NCBI GenBank assembly: GCA_030248215.1
Contig: JASANG010000164.1
Location: forward strand, 1-64,000
Length of the DNA stretch: 64,000 nt
DNA from: Enoplolaimus lenunculus
Taxonomy: Eukaryota > Nematoda > Enoplea > Enoplida > Thoracostomopsidae
Direction: 5' to 3'
Shown: one piece after another, positions 11,501 to 26,500 of the stretch
Position numbering within the stretch: position 1 is the first letter of the stretch
Layout: each line of letters begins with the position of its first letter
Notes under the pieces: model-generated
Databases searched by the model: none
What the model was told of the DNA's origin: nothing
Seen by the model: the letters and a program-made list of their open reading frames with translations, nothing else
Made by a program: the position numbers and the translations under genes

Positions 11501-14500
11501 ACAGAAATGCCTGTTTCTATTATTAGCCAGAAGCAATCTTTCATATACCTTTGATTTAACAGATAGCATTAATCGCCAGTTTGGTGAGGGTGGCCATATT
11601 TCGACGGGATTCAAGCGTTCGCGGATCAAATCAGGGCCATCATCTCCAATATTTCCAACTGAACCAGCCTCAGGAACAGTAGGCGCCGCACCGAACCTAC
11701 CTATGAGTTGTTCAACATTAAATCAAAATAACCGAATCTGAAGTTCTGGTGCAACAACTATGCACGCACATCAGTCCCCAAACTTACGTGCGGCGGCAGT
11801 TTTGATGTGTCGACGTTCAGACGGCGGTGATCGGCCAATTTCATTCCGGGCATACAGCTCGATGCGATACCATTGATCTTTATCGAGTCCGGCGACTAAC
11901 ACAACATCGGCTTTGATGATGCCGCCAGCAGAAAGGGCCGGTTCATCATACGGCGCTGTTGCCCAATCTTCGTCGGCCGCGAACAAAAAAGATCCGTTCG
12001 CAGTTCGAGTTTCCTGAAATTTTAAAAATCTCACATTATACAGCAGGTAACGAAACGCCATGACTTGATATATGGTTCTTCAAATATCATGTAGTAGAGT
12101 TGGTATCGCAATCGGTTTGCGACCGACCAAATTTCAAATAAAAATCGGTATCGATCTCGGTATTGCCAAAAAACTTTTCATCAGCACATCACAAGATAAA
12201 AACAACCCTGGAAACCAAACAAAACATCCATTTGCTTTCAAATCAGTTAAGAATAAAAAAACGTTGACAGCTAACATCTAAATAGTTAAGGTTTGATAAA
12301 TTTGTAATGATCTGGTTTACGGACCACTGATAATACTAATTCTGACCAAATTAAAATTTTAGTACATTTGAAAGGGGATGCACAGTTCAAAGTAGTATAA
12401 ATTCAACAGAATGCTTACTACAGTTTTACCGGGGCATAGAATCAAAGTCAGTCATTACATTTGAAAGGGGATGCACAGTTCAAAGTAGTATAAATTCAAC
12501 AGAATGCTTACTACAGTTTTACCGGGGCATAGAATCAAAGTCAGTCATAAACGAGTCAATGTGTCATTGAGGTAAACAATGTTTTCTATACTGTAACGTA
12601 AAACCGAATGCAAAAAATATGTTTTATAAAGTGTTTTGCGGGGTTAAATGTTGATCCCGGTCTCCGTACCTGAGTCAGAAAATAAAACATCTATACAACA
12701 CTTACTTTAATATGCCGGATCTCGTAGTGCGTTATCGGGCTGCCCATATGTTCCGGTTCCTTCCACTCAATATAGCAAGGACTTCCGCCGGTCGGACATT
12801 TTATTGATTTCTGGGCGTTGACTTCGTCTGTCCACACGCTCTCGCCGTCTGTCGTTGTGTCGACAAATACCGGTGCCTCGGGTTCTGAAACATTATTTCA
12901 AATTGAAAAAATCACCCCACAACTGATCATACATCAGTAATCAAACAATATTATTAGCAAAACACCTAACTTTCTAAACGTTTTGTAAATACGGAAATCT
13001 GTGAATAAATCATTAACAAAATATGTGAACGAAATATAAATAATTAACAATAAATTACTTGTTAAAATGCTGCAGTACCCTCAAGTCATCCACTGCCCGT
13101 TGTAGGTGACAACTGATAAACAGAGTTCGTGAAAGGTCCTATACTCTGTATATTACAGTGAAAATGAAAAAATTCACTTAAATCGTTACTGTATAGCGTG
13201 AGAATTACCTGCCGCTTCATCGGTCGTAAACACAACGTAATCATTGCTCAACTCAGAAGAACCGGCACGGTTAATAGCACGAAATTTGGCAACGTATTCA
13301 GTAGTTGTTTGCAGTTCACGCAGTTTTGTTGGTTCTCCGCTTACTAAAACTTTTTGTTTTGAAACTTTAACCTCAAAACATCGCTTATTTTAGCTGGAGT
13401 AGCATTTAGGTTCAGAATTACAAACGAAACTAATAACAAACCACCAGCAGTACTAAATTGCACCAAAGGAGAACTAATGTCAATTTAAAGTTTAATTTTA
13501 ACTTTAAACAAACGGGGTGCAAACCAGAACTGAATTTACAGGAATCGGAACAGAAAATCTACATATGTACGATACAGAATCCGTACTAGAAATTTTGCGA
13601 GCACCTACTTTTACGCAGTGACGTTTTATTACATTAGTATGTGCCAGATCAGCATATCTGCTTTAGCGAACCGAATTACAGACAATTTCGCAAATAACTG
13701 CAAATAATACGGGTAAGAAACGATGACAATTACGAATCATATTAAAAGTATACATACCCGCAATAGAAATCAGAAAGCGAACTGAAACTGGATTTCAATC
13801 GAAATTCTAAACGGAATCGGAATTCCGCTTGCACTGTGAAAGCAAGGTTACATACCCCAATCAACTTTGACACTAGTCGCTTCGGCTTCATCCCAATCGC
13901 CTGTGCTTGGGTCAAAACCATCAGAGGTGGTCCGATACGATACTTCAATTTGTTCTGGCACAGTCTCCTCAGATGATGCGGCATCGGTCCATTCAGGCAG
14001 CCGGAATGTTACATACGTAGCACGGGTTTCGACAATTTCTGGTGCGGACTCGAGGTCAATCGGTGGCACTATAAAGAGGGGAGAACAATGTTTCATAAAC
14101 TTCAATCCAATGCTTCGAAAGTTAAACTGTCTATATAGCCTTGAGAACACGGATACAACAAATCCCAGACCCGAGAAAAATTCTGGTTGAAATTATGCTG
14201 AGACTTTATTACAGTAACAAATCACTACCTGAACCCTAAAAATTGTGCAAAAACCAAACCAAACAAAAATTGATAATCAACCTACAGACACGTCTAATTA
14301 CAACCATTTTTTCAGAGTCCGTTGTGCCCCACGTATTTCGAGCGCGGCATATCCAATTGCCAAAATCATCGTCTTTAGGAGGATCAAACTAAAAATACCT
14401 CAAAGTGAACACAAAAACTAATTAAGAAGCAACACTCAGAAAAGAACGCTGAATTATTTGATTAGCCAAATATAAGATATCCTCGTTAGTGTTACATGGG

Positions 14501-17500
14501 TAGTAAAAGCTGAATTTTACTTCAACAAATTTACGGCAATTCGCGTATAATGACGCGCAGTGCTGGCCGACGCCCAAAGGCATTCATTAACATATTCAAA
14601 ACGTATAGAACCACCCTTACAGTTATTGTTGCAGACGCTGGGTTGCCGCGATCAACAGTTAATGTGACCGTATCAGAGCTGACGGCATCTGTGTCGGTTT
14701 CCGCATAAACAAACGTCAGTGTTGCATTCGGAATAGCAGATGCAACACAATGCAACGACGCCATGTCACCGTTCGCTGTTACGACGCGAACTTCGGCGCT
14801 CGAAGGGTCATCTTTTGGACCAAACGAATCAATTATTGGAGCGTCTGCGATAAAAACCGACAATTTGGTACAGAAACAGTATAGTCGAACATTTCACCAG
14901 AACAAGGTGTAGACCGAACATAACATCAAAATATGCTGCTCGTACAGTTTATGTGGCTTATTAAATTAGAATTAATCGTTTGCATTTTTTATTTTACCTC
15001 AGACGTCAGTGCGATAAACTTAAGCATCTTACTACTAGGAAATACATTATGATTACCGCAAAATGTTTAATATGTCCACGAAGCGGAGCCGAATATGCAA
15101 GTTTTTTGGATGTTAAACAAGAACCAGATATCCGATCTTTTCCTGACAGTACTTACGTTGAACATCTAAACGCATAACTGCTCGTGTTTCGCCAGCTAAA
15201 TTGCTTGCAACACATACGTAATCGCCTGAGTTTGACAACTGAGCAGATTGAACGTTCAGTTCAATTTCAGTTAAAGACAATTCGGAGTCGTGTGCTGACG
15301 GTTTATAATAGACGGCAGTTTCGCCGGCCATTTCCTAGAAAAACACAAGATTATCACAAATTCTGCTACGAACAACGCATTTCATCCAAACAAGCTAATT
15401 AAAATTAAATAATTCGCTGAACCGAACGGCCTTTCTATACATAAGTCCCGATTGCCTTAGGCTGAAGCTTACTTCAAGCGTAATATTATCCCAAGGCGTC
15501 ATCGTAGATAATTAAACCAGGTGACATGCTTAAACGGAATCAGAATTTTGAAATTTCAATTTTAATTCTATTTTTGTGACATGTCGCATTAGAATTCTGC
15601 ATAATATATCTATTAAATTGATTTCGATGAGTTAACTTATCAATAACAGATTATTGTTTAGCTTTACAGAACCAACAATCATCGCCAATTTGTTCATGCG
15701 ACATTATTGAAAATTGTTAGCAGATAAATTATCCGTACAGTCACAAAATTTCTAGTTCCGATTCCGACTAGAATACCGGTAAAAATTTGTTGTTCCGTCT
15801 AGTTCCGCTTTGCTCCCATGGGGCAGCAAACAAGTACCCATTTAAGAATATTTTCAGGTGCACTAGTGAAATATCGAAATCCTAATTCACTGATATACGG
15901 ATCCCGTTCCAGCAGTGCAAGCGGCAAAACGTTTCCAAAATGGTTCAACTGTTTCAGCAAAATTATTTCAACACACAAGCAGATGTTACCGAACCTTGCT
16001 TTGATTCGTTTTTTAAAACCAGTATGCATATTCGATCCTGAACCTTCAACTTTCACAAAATTTGACACCAGATCACAACATCTGCTGTTACTTTGGTTAA
16101 AATTAATATTCTGATATCCGGTTTATATTGATATGCGTTAGCTAACGAATAACATCCAGATATTATGTACCATCACTACTTACTGCGTTATCATACATCG
16201 GTAAATCTGCTCCGGTGGGATCAGTCCATTTTGCAGTGGCACCTTCTCCATCGAAAGAGCACGTTACAGTAACGTGGGTATTTTGTTCTACTTGACGATT
16301 TGAGTCTGTAGTCAAAGTGGGACGCACTAAAATCATGTTAAAATTTTCAATACCCAACATCTTAAAATAACAGACTTGAACAATATTCTGTTACTATGGA
16401 TTTGTATTTTGTTCTATGTTCAGTTTGTATGACATAACCACAATTAAGTGCAATCGTGATAGTGTTTTATTATCCAGCTCGGATCGCAATTGCTCGTTGC
16501 TCGGACGCAATTACTCACAAACTCGCGATTTCAACTGTTCGCGGTCATAATTGCAACCATAACTGCGACTGAAGCAGCGATTGTATAGCATTAAATTTTC
16601 AACCGCTTGTGAATGCAGTTACAGTCGCGATTTGAAAGCGACTGCGAGCACAGTAAACTTAAACGCGATGATATAACAGCGATCGCAGGCCCAATCGCGA
16701 TTACTGCGCTGCTGTACCCGGAACGATGCCAAAATTATGTACGCATAAATGAGCGTTCCAGCTTTTAAGATATACAGTATCAAAACAAATACAACTTACT
16801 TAGTACTTTAACATTAGTAGTCGCCGTAATATCATCAACTACATTGCTTGCAACACATGCGTAATCTCCTGCGTCATCTGCGCCCAAACTTGTTATTACT
16901 ATACTGTGCGAACCCCTTCCGTCTGAACTAAATTTGTATTTGTTATCAGATTTTGCGATTAGAGTTCCAGTAGAATCTTTACCCTGAAACAAAAAAGCTG
17001 GCACGTACGTCAAAACCAATATTTTCAAACGTACATATTTATGTTCATGATAGCGAGAGCGGAGGTAAAACACCGGAACCGGATTGCGTCCCAACGAAAT
17101 ACAATCTGTATAAAATAAATGTCGAAAATTTATTTTATACATTTTTTCGAAAACGAGCTAATAGCCATCCTTTGAAAATTACCTTAAAATTACAAAATCC
17201 TTAGACGGTATATCGAATAATAACGATTGTAAACCTAAACAAAATTAAGTACGTAACTTTAAATAATGACGCACCTTGTACCACTTTACGGTAGGATTAG
17301 GTGTTCCAGCAACCGAACAGGTCAATGTTTGCTTGCTACCTTCATTACCGGTAGGCAACTGTGGGGCTATTTTTTCGTCTGCTGTAAAAATCGGCTTCGC
17401 TAAAATTTAAACAAAGAAATGAAGACAATATTAGTTATGTTGGAACATAAGTAATAACTGGTCCATAAATAACTCAGCCAGCTATGACTCATACAAACTA

Positions 17501-20500
17501 TGTACATTTTAAAAACTATCTTAGTAAGATATCGGTGAAATTAGCCGTTAGTATCGGATGACACTAATTGGAGAACAAACTGCCATTAACTAGGATTAAA
17601 ATTACCTAATTCACTCAACTATCGGTTTCAATTATCACGTTTCAAAACACAATGACTAAGAAACAACAACTCCTATGAGAAAACTGGTCATATTCTCGAA
17701 AGATTTCGAAAGCAATCAACGTCCATAACGACAGGAATTACGATTCCCGTTAGAATTCCGATTCCGGTGCAAATTGCACAATCTGAGTAAGTATTTGTAT
17801 ATAAATATAAACCGTACATATATTTACAGAGTTGAATACTGCATACGCCTTCTTGAATAACCTCCAAAACTCAGAACTGAATAGTTAGCTAATAGCTAAT
17901 TTGCATATTAGCTCAATTGAAAACACAAAACTAGGGCTTTTTAAATTATTTCAATATATATTAGGGTCTGAAGGTTTTTGGGTGCGAGGAATCTGAATAA
18001 ATTGTTTACATACCTCCAAGACCGATAAGTGAACAGTTAGCTAATAACTAATTTGCGTACCAGTTTAATTGTTTGAGTGTGTTCGAGCTTCGCTCAACAC
18101 ATGTAGAAATTCTATTTCAACATTATATTTGTCAATACAAATTGTTCGTACAGTCACCAAATTTCTTATTCCTATTCCGATTACAATTTCGGTATAAATT
18201 TGCTGTTCCGATTCCGATTCTCATTAAGGTATAATCCAGTTCCGCTTTGCACCCTGATCCGGTTCTTAAATTTTTGGTATCCGGAAGATCATTGGTACTA
18301 CAAAGCAAACTTACAGTGCCCGACAACCTTAATATCAAGCGTTTTGTAATGGTGAGCATTGAATGCAGTACATTGGTACGTTCCATCATCGGATTCTTTT
18401 AAAAACGGATTAATAACAAGTTCCTGGTCTGCGTTTTCAAGCCGATACTTGTCGCCATCTCCGCTACCAACTAAAACAACTAACAAAGATAAGCAGAGAA
18501 GAAACAGAAGGTAATCAATTAAAAACAGAAGGTAATCAATTGGGTGCCCTACATATTTGTAAAATATAACTTGCGCCTTGTTTAGTCGGTGTACATGTTA
18601 GAAGCCATAAAATCTCTACTGGAACTCTACACTTGCCACAACTTACAGCTAGTCAGGAGTAGTATATAAATTAAAACACTCAAAAACCCATGACACGACC
18701 ATGTACCATAGCAAACATACGTCATGAGTAAATAATATTTTCGACATTTAGTCGCACCTCAGTGCGCGAAGTATCAAAAAATTTAAAATGCAAAGTTTCC
18801 GACCTAAACTGCAAAGCACAGTTGTAGTCGTTAAAATTATTTTTAAAACATTCCAATCTTCGCAACATAGTTTCCAGTATCTACCGCCGCCTACTTGTAG
18901 CACATATCGTCAGCAGCAACATAGAGAACGCGCACCTAGCCGCTTCCGGTTAAACAGGGTGCAACCGGAATATTTAGGCTTTAATCTTACTTGTTGTGAT
19001 ATGTTGCATAAAAATTCTGTATTATTTATTTATTAAATTGCTTTCGACGAGTTAACTTATCAATAATTGATGGTAGATTAGCTTTTACAGAACCAAAAAC
19101 CATCGCCAACTTGTTCATGCAATCTTTTTGAAAATTGTTGCCAGCCAACAGACATCCTTAAGCAACATGATATTTGTCAAGAGAAATTATCCATACAATC
19201 GCAAAATTTCTAGTTCCGATTTCGATTCCGGTATAATCTAATTCCGCTTTGCACCCTGATAACATATATTATTTTAAAATAAAGAATTAGTGATGATAGA
19301 TGGGAATGAATTTATGTGCCGTTTACCACACGAGTTGAGGTCAGGCAACGGAAAATTTACGTCGATGTAAGGTTGACGAGTGGTTGTTAAACCTGAGCTG
19401 TGATACAATTTTGTGGCCTGGTCGAATTTTATGTGAACGACGCCTTATATGTGTACTTTTACAGAACCAAAAACCATCGCCAACTTGTTCATGCAATCTT
19501 TTTGAAAATTGTTGCCAGCCACAGACATCCTTAAGCAACATGATATTTGTCAAGAGAAATTATCCATACAATCGCAAAATTTCTAGTTCCGATTTCGATT
19601 CCGGTATAATCTAATTCCGCTTTGCACCCTGAGGTTAACAGAGCAGTGACACATCTACAAAACTAAACGACATCGCTTACACAGAATGGGCTTATCATCT
19701 TTTTTCCAATGCAAGCTGTTCACATTGCTTTCAGGTCGTACATTGCACCGAATCCTGCCTTTCGTGCCTTCAATTGGATTCTGTTCAGCTTGCACGTCAA
19801 CAAATCGAACTAATGCTAAAAACACAAAAATAATAATGGAGCGGAAAACATGAATCCACTTGATTCAAGTTGATTTGACAATTTAAAATCCCAAAATTAA
19901 TAATATGATGGTATAGCGCATATTATGACCTAAGTTAACATTAAACTAGAAAAATATATCGTAATCAAAATATGTATATACACAAGGCGAAACTTAAATC
20001 ACTAAAAATTCCAACCAACAGTCTAACGAGGTTTTTGTTGCGAAAGACTAGTCTTACACATACTGTGAACAAAACCAAAAATTCTCGACCTGGCGTCACT
20101 AGCGGATCTAGAAGGGGGCGTACGCCCACCCGTCAGAAATTTTTGTATGGTAAGCTCCTCCTACCTTACAATTCCACCTCAGAAAATGGCAAATATATTG
20201 CATTCAGTGAAAATTGCATTTCATAACTTTGCCCGACCACCCTCACCCCCGCAGAAATTTCTGGGTCCGCTGCTTCGTGGCAGTAGCTTACCAGTACAAT
20301 AGAGCAACATTTTTAGCAATATTTGCGGCCCGTATGAAGTCATCAATCCAAAAAATCTAGTTTAAACATACATAGTGGCTGGGTTTCCAAAACCCTACTT
20401 GAGTACGACTTAATACTTAAGTACGTACTAAGTAATTACTTACCATTTTGTCGTTTTTAAAAGCGTACTAAGTTAAGTAAATACTTAAGTCGCTGAATAA

Positions 20501-23500
20501 ATATGATATATTACAAACGAACCGTTCAGGTATACTAACCTTGGTCAAATTGAAATTAGACTATTGGTCCCTCCTCAGTATAAAGCAAAACTATTACTTT
20601 CTTATTATAACAATGGCTGACATTTGGCGTTTTCTTTTGTTTTTCCCGAAAGTTTAAGTATTTACTTAAGTCGGCGACTTAAGTATAACTTAAGTAAAAA
20701 CTTAAGTAAGATTTCAGAAACCCAGCCATTATGCAGTAACTAGTAGCCAATATTATTCAACCATAACCAATTAAAAATGCAAAAAACAAACTAACGTTTA
20801 AAAACAATAGGAAAATCGGCAGTGTATTCTTCGCCGTCCAGTGTCGCTTTACACCGATACGCACCGTCATCGTCCGGTTTAGTTGCATTTGTAATGAGCA
20901 AATACCCGTTGCTTTCTTGTTTCACCCTAAATTAAATTAAAACAAAAAGTTAACATAATTTTAGCAGAATTTTTACAATAAATCTACCGTTTATTACCAT
21001 GGTACACGGATATCTGACTCCTTTTACATTGCCGGATACTTAATATAACATAACTCTATATTAAACTATTATTCTTGAAGTATAATGTTGCTTGCCGAAA
21101 CAATCCTGATACTAAGCCTAGAGCCTATATTCTCAAAAGCGTGCAACTGCTTTTCAAACAACTTAGTTCAACTTGCTAAAAAATGTCAAACTCGATTCAC
21201 AAGCATTAGCCAAGATGAACAAAAACGTGACGAATTGCTTCCATGACTGGTTCAAAGTTAACAGACTTATAACCAACTGTTCATAGATAATACACGTACT
21301 TAACTTTCGAGAGTCACACTTACAGCAGTTAGTCATTTGGAAACCTACCGTAGCTCCCACAATTAAAAAAATCAATTTTGAACTAACCGTCCAGTTTTTG
21401 CCACTGGTGTTTCTGTTTGACCATCACTGCCGCCGAGCCGTATCCACTGGTAAACCACTGCGTTCGGGTCTGCAATCGGGGCATCGCCAGCGTCGTCTTT
21501 AAGTGTACACTTGAAGAAGTAAATTTTACCTTCCATCTCTGCTGTCACTTCTGCGGGCGTAAATTGAATTGAGCGCTTGGCTGCAAACATTAAAATGAAA
21601 TTTGGTTGAATTTTTAAATACAGATCATACGAGCAGCAGCATGGCCGATATTATCCGTACATCCTGAACTAGCTATTATACACTTCCCTTCCCTTCCCAC
21701 ACATTTAAGGTTAACGCTTAGGCTCATCGCAGCAATAAAAATTATTTACATCAGTTTGAAGCAAAAACTTGCAAGTGCGAATAGGGCTTCACCTATGTAT
21801 TCAACCTATGGCTTAAACACGGTAATTCTTTATATATAATGCTTGCATTCGTACCAGTTACATAATACATGACTAGCTTTGCCACAATTCAGGTAAACAC
21901 CTAAAACGCCCACAACTCAACAACCATCTGCTGTACTAAAATGAGCGCTCATTAGTAAAATTGCACTAAACAATATATACCATCCAATTTTCATACTTTA
22001 CAGTCTTATTATGGCAATTACCAACATTAACCTAAGCTAGACCATATATTTTCTATAAATACAACATAGGACATAAAGCGCTGCACATACATACGTCAGA
22101 ATGCAACCGGAATTCCGGTTCCGACATCTTTCGCATTCCGGTTCTGGCTGCGGTACATTTTTACCGGAATTAAAAATTCCGGAATTATATTATGGTCGGT
22201 AGAAATTAAGATATTTTACTACTTCATTGCTATAGTATGTAAACCTTTACGATCGCCGAAAATAAACCATCAAAGGTAGATTTCGCTTCGAAAGTGAATA
22301 CCTATCTCCAACAATGGTTACTTTATTTCACCAATAACATCTAAAAAAATTAACATGACTTAAGGTGTCATGTATTTTTCGTTTTCCGGTTCCGTTTCCG
22401 GTAATTTTTCCAAGTTCCGATCCCGGCAAATTGTAATTCCGGTTGCACCGTGACATACGTTGGCCCCTGCGTTTGATGTTGTATTTTTTTATTCGTTCCC
22501 CTGCGTGTCTACGGTTTTATTTTTATTAATGCAACCAAAAAACATCCCAATTCGATGCGCTCACAAAAAACCACTTTATCTGCGACCGTGTGCGATTAGA
22601 ATATGTATATATACAAAATACCGCGCTTTATATCCGTACGTATACAAAAATCTACTCAATTTTAATGTTCTTCGTTCGACACAAAACACGATACAATTCC
22701 AGAATTAAAACCGTGATGAAAACTGAAAATGTTTTCATTTATTGAATATATACATACGTAATGTACATTAAATAATAAAATAAATAAAATAAACCAGTCG
22801 AATTCGTTGTAAAATGTGCAAGACAAGTAGTTATATAAACGAACAAAACATGCTGTAGAGCGCTTATGAAATCCAATTCATGTAAATATTCAATTTTTGA
22901 AGTTTTTGACCGGCATTAGAATTTATTGTTTATTTTCAAGAAAACTAAATTGCATGTTTTAATTTCTTTATTAGTATACAATTTGCTGGTCTCATGACCA
23001 AATTACGTATCGTGGGCATCCCAGTTTTAATAATATATATACTATCTATGCGCATTGCTCAACATTTTAAAAGCATTCTTGCTTTTCCCACGTGTACACT
23101 ATTTTTCGAAAAGGATACTAATTTGATCACATCACAGCTTTAGTTTGCTGTGTGACTTTCGAACACTGTCGAATTTGGTTTGACAAACACACTAAGAAAA
23201 ATAAACAATATTCAGACATGCTTTTCACACTTTTGCTATACTGTTAGTACTGGAACGTTACCAAAATACGTATGTGTAGCCAGCTGTAATAACATTAAGA
23301 ATAGCATGGTGCGATCAGAATTCACCACTCTGATTCCGGTATAAATTTCCTGTTGCATACTGGCATAATTGAGTTCCGTTTTGCACCCTGATAGATAGAC
23401 AAATTAGTGAAGGGCTCGCATTTGGGGTGTTAACATCGCACTGGGTTTTCTTTTAATTTTAAGCAGTTTATTGGCTAGAGGCTAATTTGCATAATTCGTT

Positions 23501-26500
23501 AAGCTTACATTACGACTTTTTACCTAATTTCAGCACTAAAGGTGTTTTTTGGTACGAGCAGTCTGAATAAATTGTCTACAAAAATTGAAAACCGATAATC
23601 GAATAGTTCGTTAATGGCTAATTTGCAATATTTTCTTAATTGATAAGCCTAAATAATGGTATTTCACAAATTATTAGGGTTACTGCTGGGTTTTGGGAGC
23701 GAGGAATCTTAATAAATTGTTTAAACCACCAAAACCGATAGATAAATAGATTGCTACCTTAATTGCTTACGTGTGTTTGAGAGTCGCTAACACATGTAGT
23801 CAGGGTGCAATCGGAATTCTGATTCCGATTAGAATTCCGATTGAAAACGAGTTCCGATTCCGATTCCGATTGCACAATCAATCGGAATCGGAATTTCCAC
23901 ACTTTAATTTTAGACCTACTTGTTGTTGTATGTTGTATATAGATTCAGCATCATTTATCTATTAATTTGTTTTCGATCACTTAACCTATCAATAATTGAT
24001 TGTACTTTAGATTTACAGAGCCAAAAAACATTTTTATTTTGTTCATGCAACGTTTTACAGAATCGTTGCCTGCCAACAGACACCCTACATCAATATTATA
24101 CTTGTTAATACAAATTATCCGTGTAGTCACAAATTTTGTAGTTCCGATTCCGATTCTGGTATAAATTGCTGTTTCCGGCTTGCACCCTGCATGTAGTTCC
24201 ACTACGACTGGTTTGTATTCTGTTGAGGTCATTCACGTACTGAGCGAAGCGGGGGCGTTTGAAGTAAGTATTAGGGAGGGAGCAAACGGAATTCTGGTTC
24301 CGGCGATTTTTGACCTTACGGTTCCGGTTCTGGGAATTTTTACCGGAATTAAAAGCTCTGGTATTAAATTTTGGTCAGTGAAAATTAAGATATTTTACAA
24401 AAAATGACGATAAAAATTTAGATGTCATACGTATAGTATATAAACCTTGACAATCGCAGAAAGTAAACCATTGAAGGTAGATTTCGCTTCCGTGAATTAT
24501 GAAAATCTAAAATACAGCAGAGAAAGTGAATACCTATCTCCAAGTAGGGTTATTTCACCAATAATATTGCAAAAATAAAATGAAAATGAATTTTCTGTGG
24601 CATGTAGTTTTCGTTTCTTGGTACCGGTTCCAGTCAATTGTAAATTCGGTGGGATCCTGGTGAATACGGGTGAGGAAGCACACACACGGTAAAAACAGAT
24701 TTGCAATTTCGGCTAAAATTAAATTAACACTTAGTTGTTATTCTGATTAGAAGGCCAAAGCACAATCTGGCCCCGGCCCCGGGACATCTCTTGTTCACAT
24801 ATTTACAACAAAGTTGTAAACAATACCTATGTTGCGCAACATATTCGCGTGACAACGTTCTGCCAGTTCGCGATAATCTGCCTGTCCGCTTTTATCCATT
24901 ATAGTTCCAAAATCTACTACGGTTTTAGCTTATTATAGAGTAGAGATAATGGAAGAACGACCGACCACACCCATCTATATTTTTGGACCGCATACACACA
25001 TTGCACATGGGACCGAGCGCAACGCAAAAATAGCGTGCGTAGCATTCAGAAAGAAAATAAACACTTAGATGGGTACCAATGTGTTATAAAAGAGATAAAA
25101 GCGCTTTTATCACATGCCTAGCGGCGGAGTCAGCAATCTGTCTCATTTTACGAGTCAATAAATTATCCGTTCCAGTTTTCCAGTGAAATTTCTAAAAGTT
25201 ATATAGGTATGTTTCGTAAAGTCAATCTACTATTCTGAGCAAATAGGAGTTTGGTTTTGGCTAAACAGCAATGAGAGATGTAGCTGACGAACAGTGATGT
25301 AAAACTTCTACCAATTGATTACCGACACAGCGTCTGAACAAATAATCAAATCAGATTATTCTTAAGTTCAATAGCAGTTTAGCCTATAAAAACCGCTTTT
25401 ACGTAAAATAGCAATTGGCTTAGGCCAATCCCAGGCCAACTAGTGAATAGCCTGCAATGCAGATTGGTCTTCGACATATACAAATTATGATTGTACAATA
25501 CATTTCGACCTTAAGTACATGATTTTGACGAAAAAAGTTATAGCATCATCATTCCGTTCATAAGTTTTCACTTAATCCGTAATCAAATTTACAAGCTGGG
25601 GCTTGGCTAATTTTGCTAGAGATGTGATCGGGATTTCTCGTGACTGAGAAAAGGGGTTAATATGTTTCTAAGAATGCGGAGCCATCTGTTTCCCTTCTGG
25701 CGACGCCCCAACTTCCAGTTAGCATTTACCCTACTTTAATTTCTAAACACCTCTCACTGAGTAATTATATGCGCATATATGCAACCATGCATCCATTAAA
25801 TTTTTCATAGACATTACTTAAGTTTTTTAAAATTAGACATAACCTAAAATCTTATAATGAAAAAATTCGCTAAAACATACGCCAGACTGAAGACTATATA
25901 AATTATGTTTAATAGTTTCGGATACAGCAGTAAATAACTACAAGTGTATATTGCCAAACAATTGGCAACACTTAAGCGACGCTGGTTACGTAAAGTCTAG
26001 CCAAATCCCGAATGTTTATCCCCTTGCGTTCCACCAAATGCAAAACTTCAGTTATCGTCCTTGAATACGAAAAATTCCAAATTTTTAGCTCCTGATTTCT
26101 ATCTAAGAGGCGTTCTAAAAACCGCCCCGCTTATGACTTATCAAATCACACCGGATTGAACCTGGGGCACCTTTGATCCCCCACCCACGTCCTCGACTCA
26201 AAATTGGGCTAGCGATGCGAGATTACAGTCGTAAAATTTCACCTGAAATATTTAGCACACATCGCCTCAACCTCGTATAGCATAATGTTTTCCAAACAAT
26301 ATTATAACAAGTTATACATAGCATGTTTGAGTACTTTTACTCGAAATATACTTAATCTCCAGCTCAGGCGCTGTATTTTTTGGCATCCAGTCGCGTCAAG
26401 TTTCACAATAAAAAATATGCAGCAAACCTAGTTCCCCACTTTAATCTACATCATTTCACTACATAACCCGGACCAAGATAACAATAACACAAATATTGTC

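Noticed and set aside
14531-14620. Continuation of the Ig5 frame past the exon 10 donor
   Set aside because: Open by chance. The second Ig5 half is found at 14292-14388 and joins in phase only if the donor at 14620 is used.
18071-18108. Helitron 3' end (hairpin before ACATGTAG)
   Set aside because: A hairpin is visible, but there is no CTRR terminus and no matching 5' TC end.
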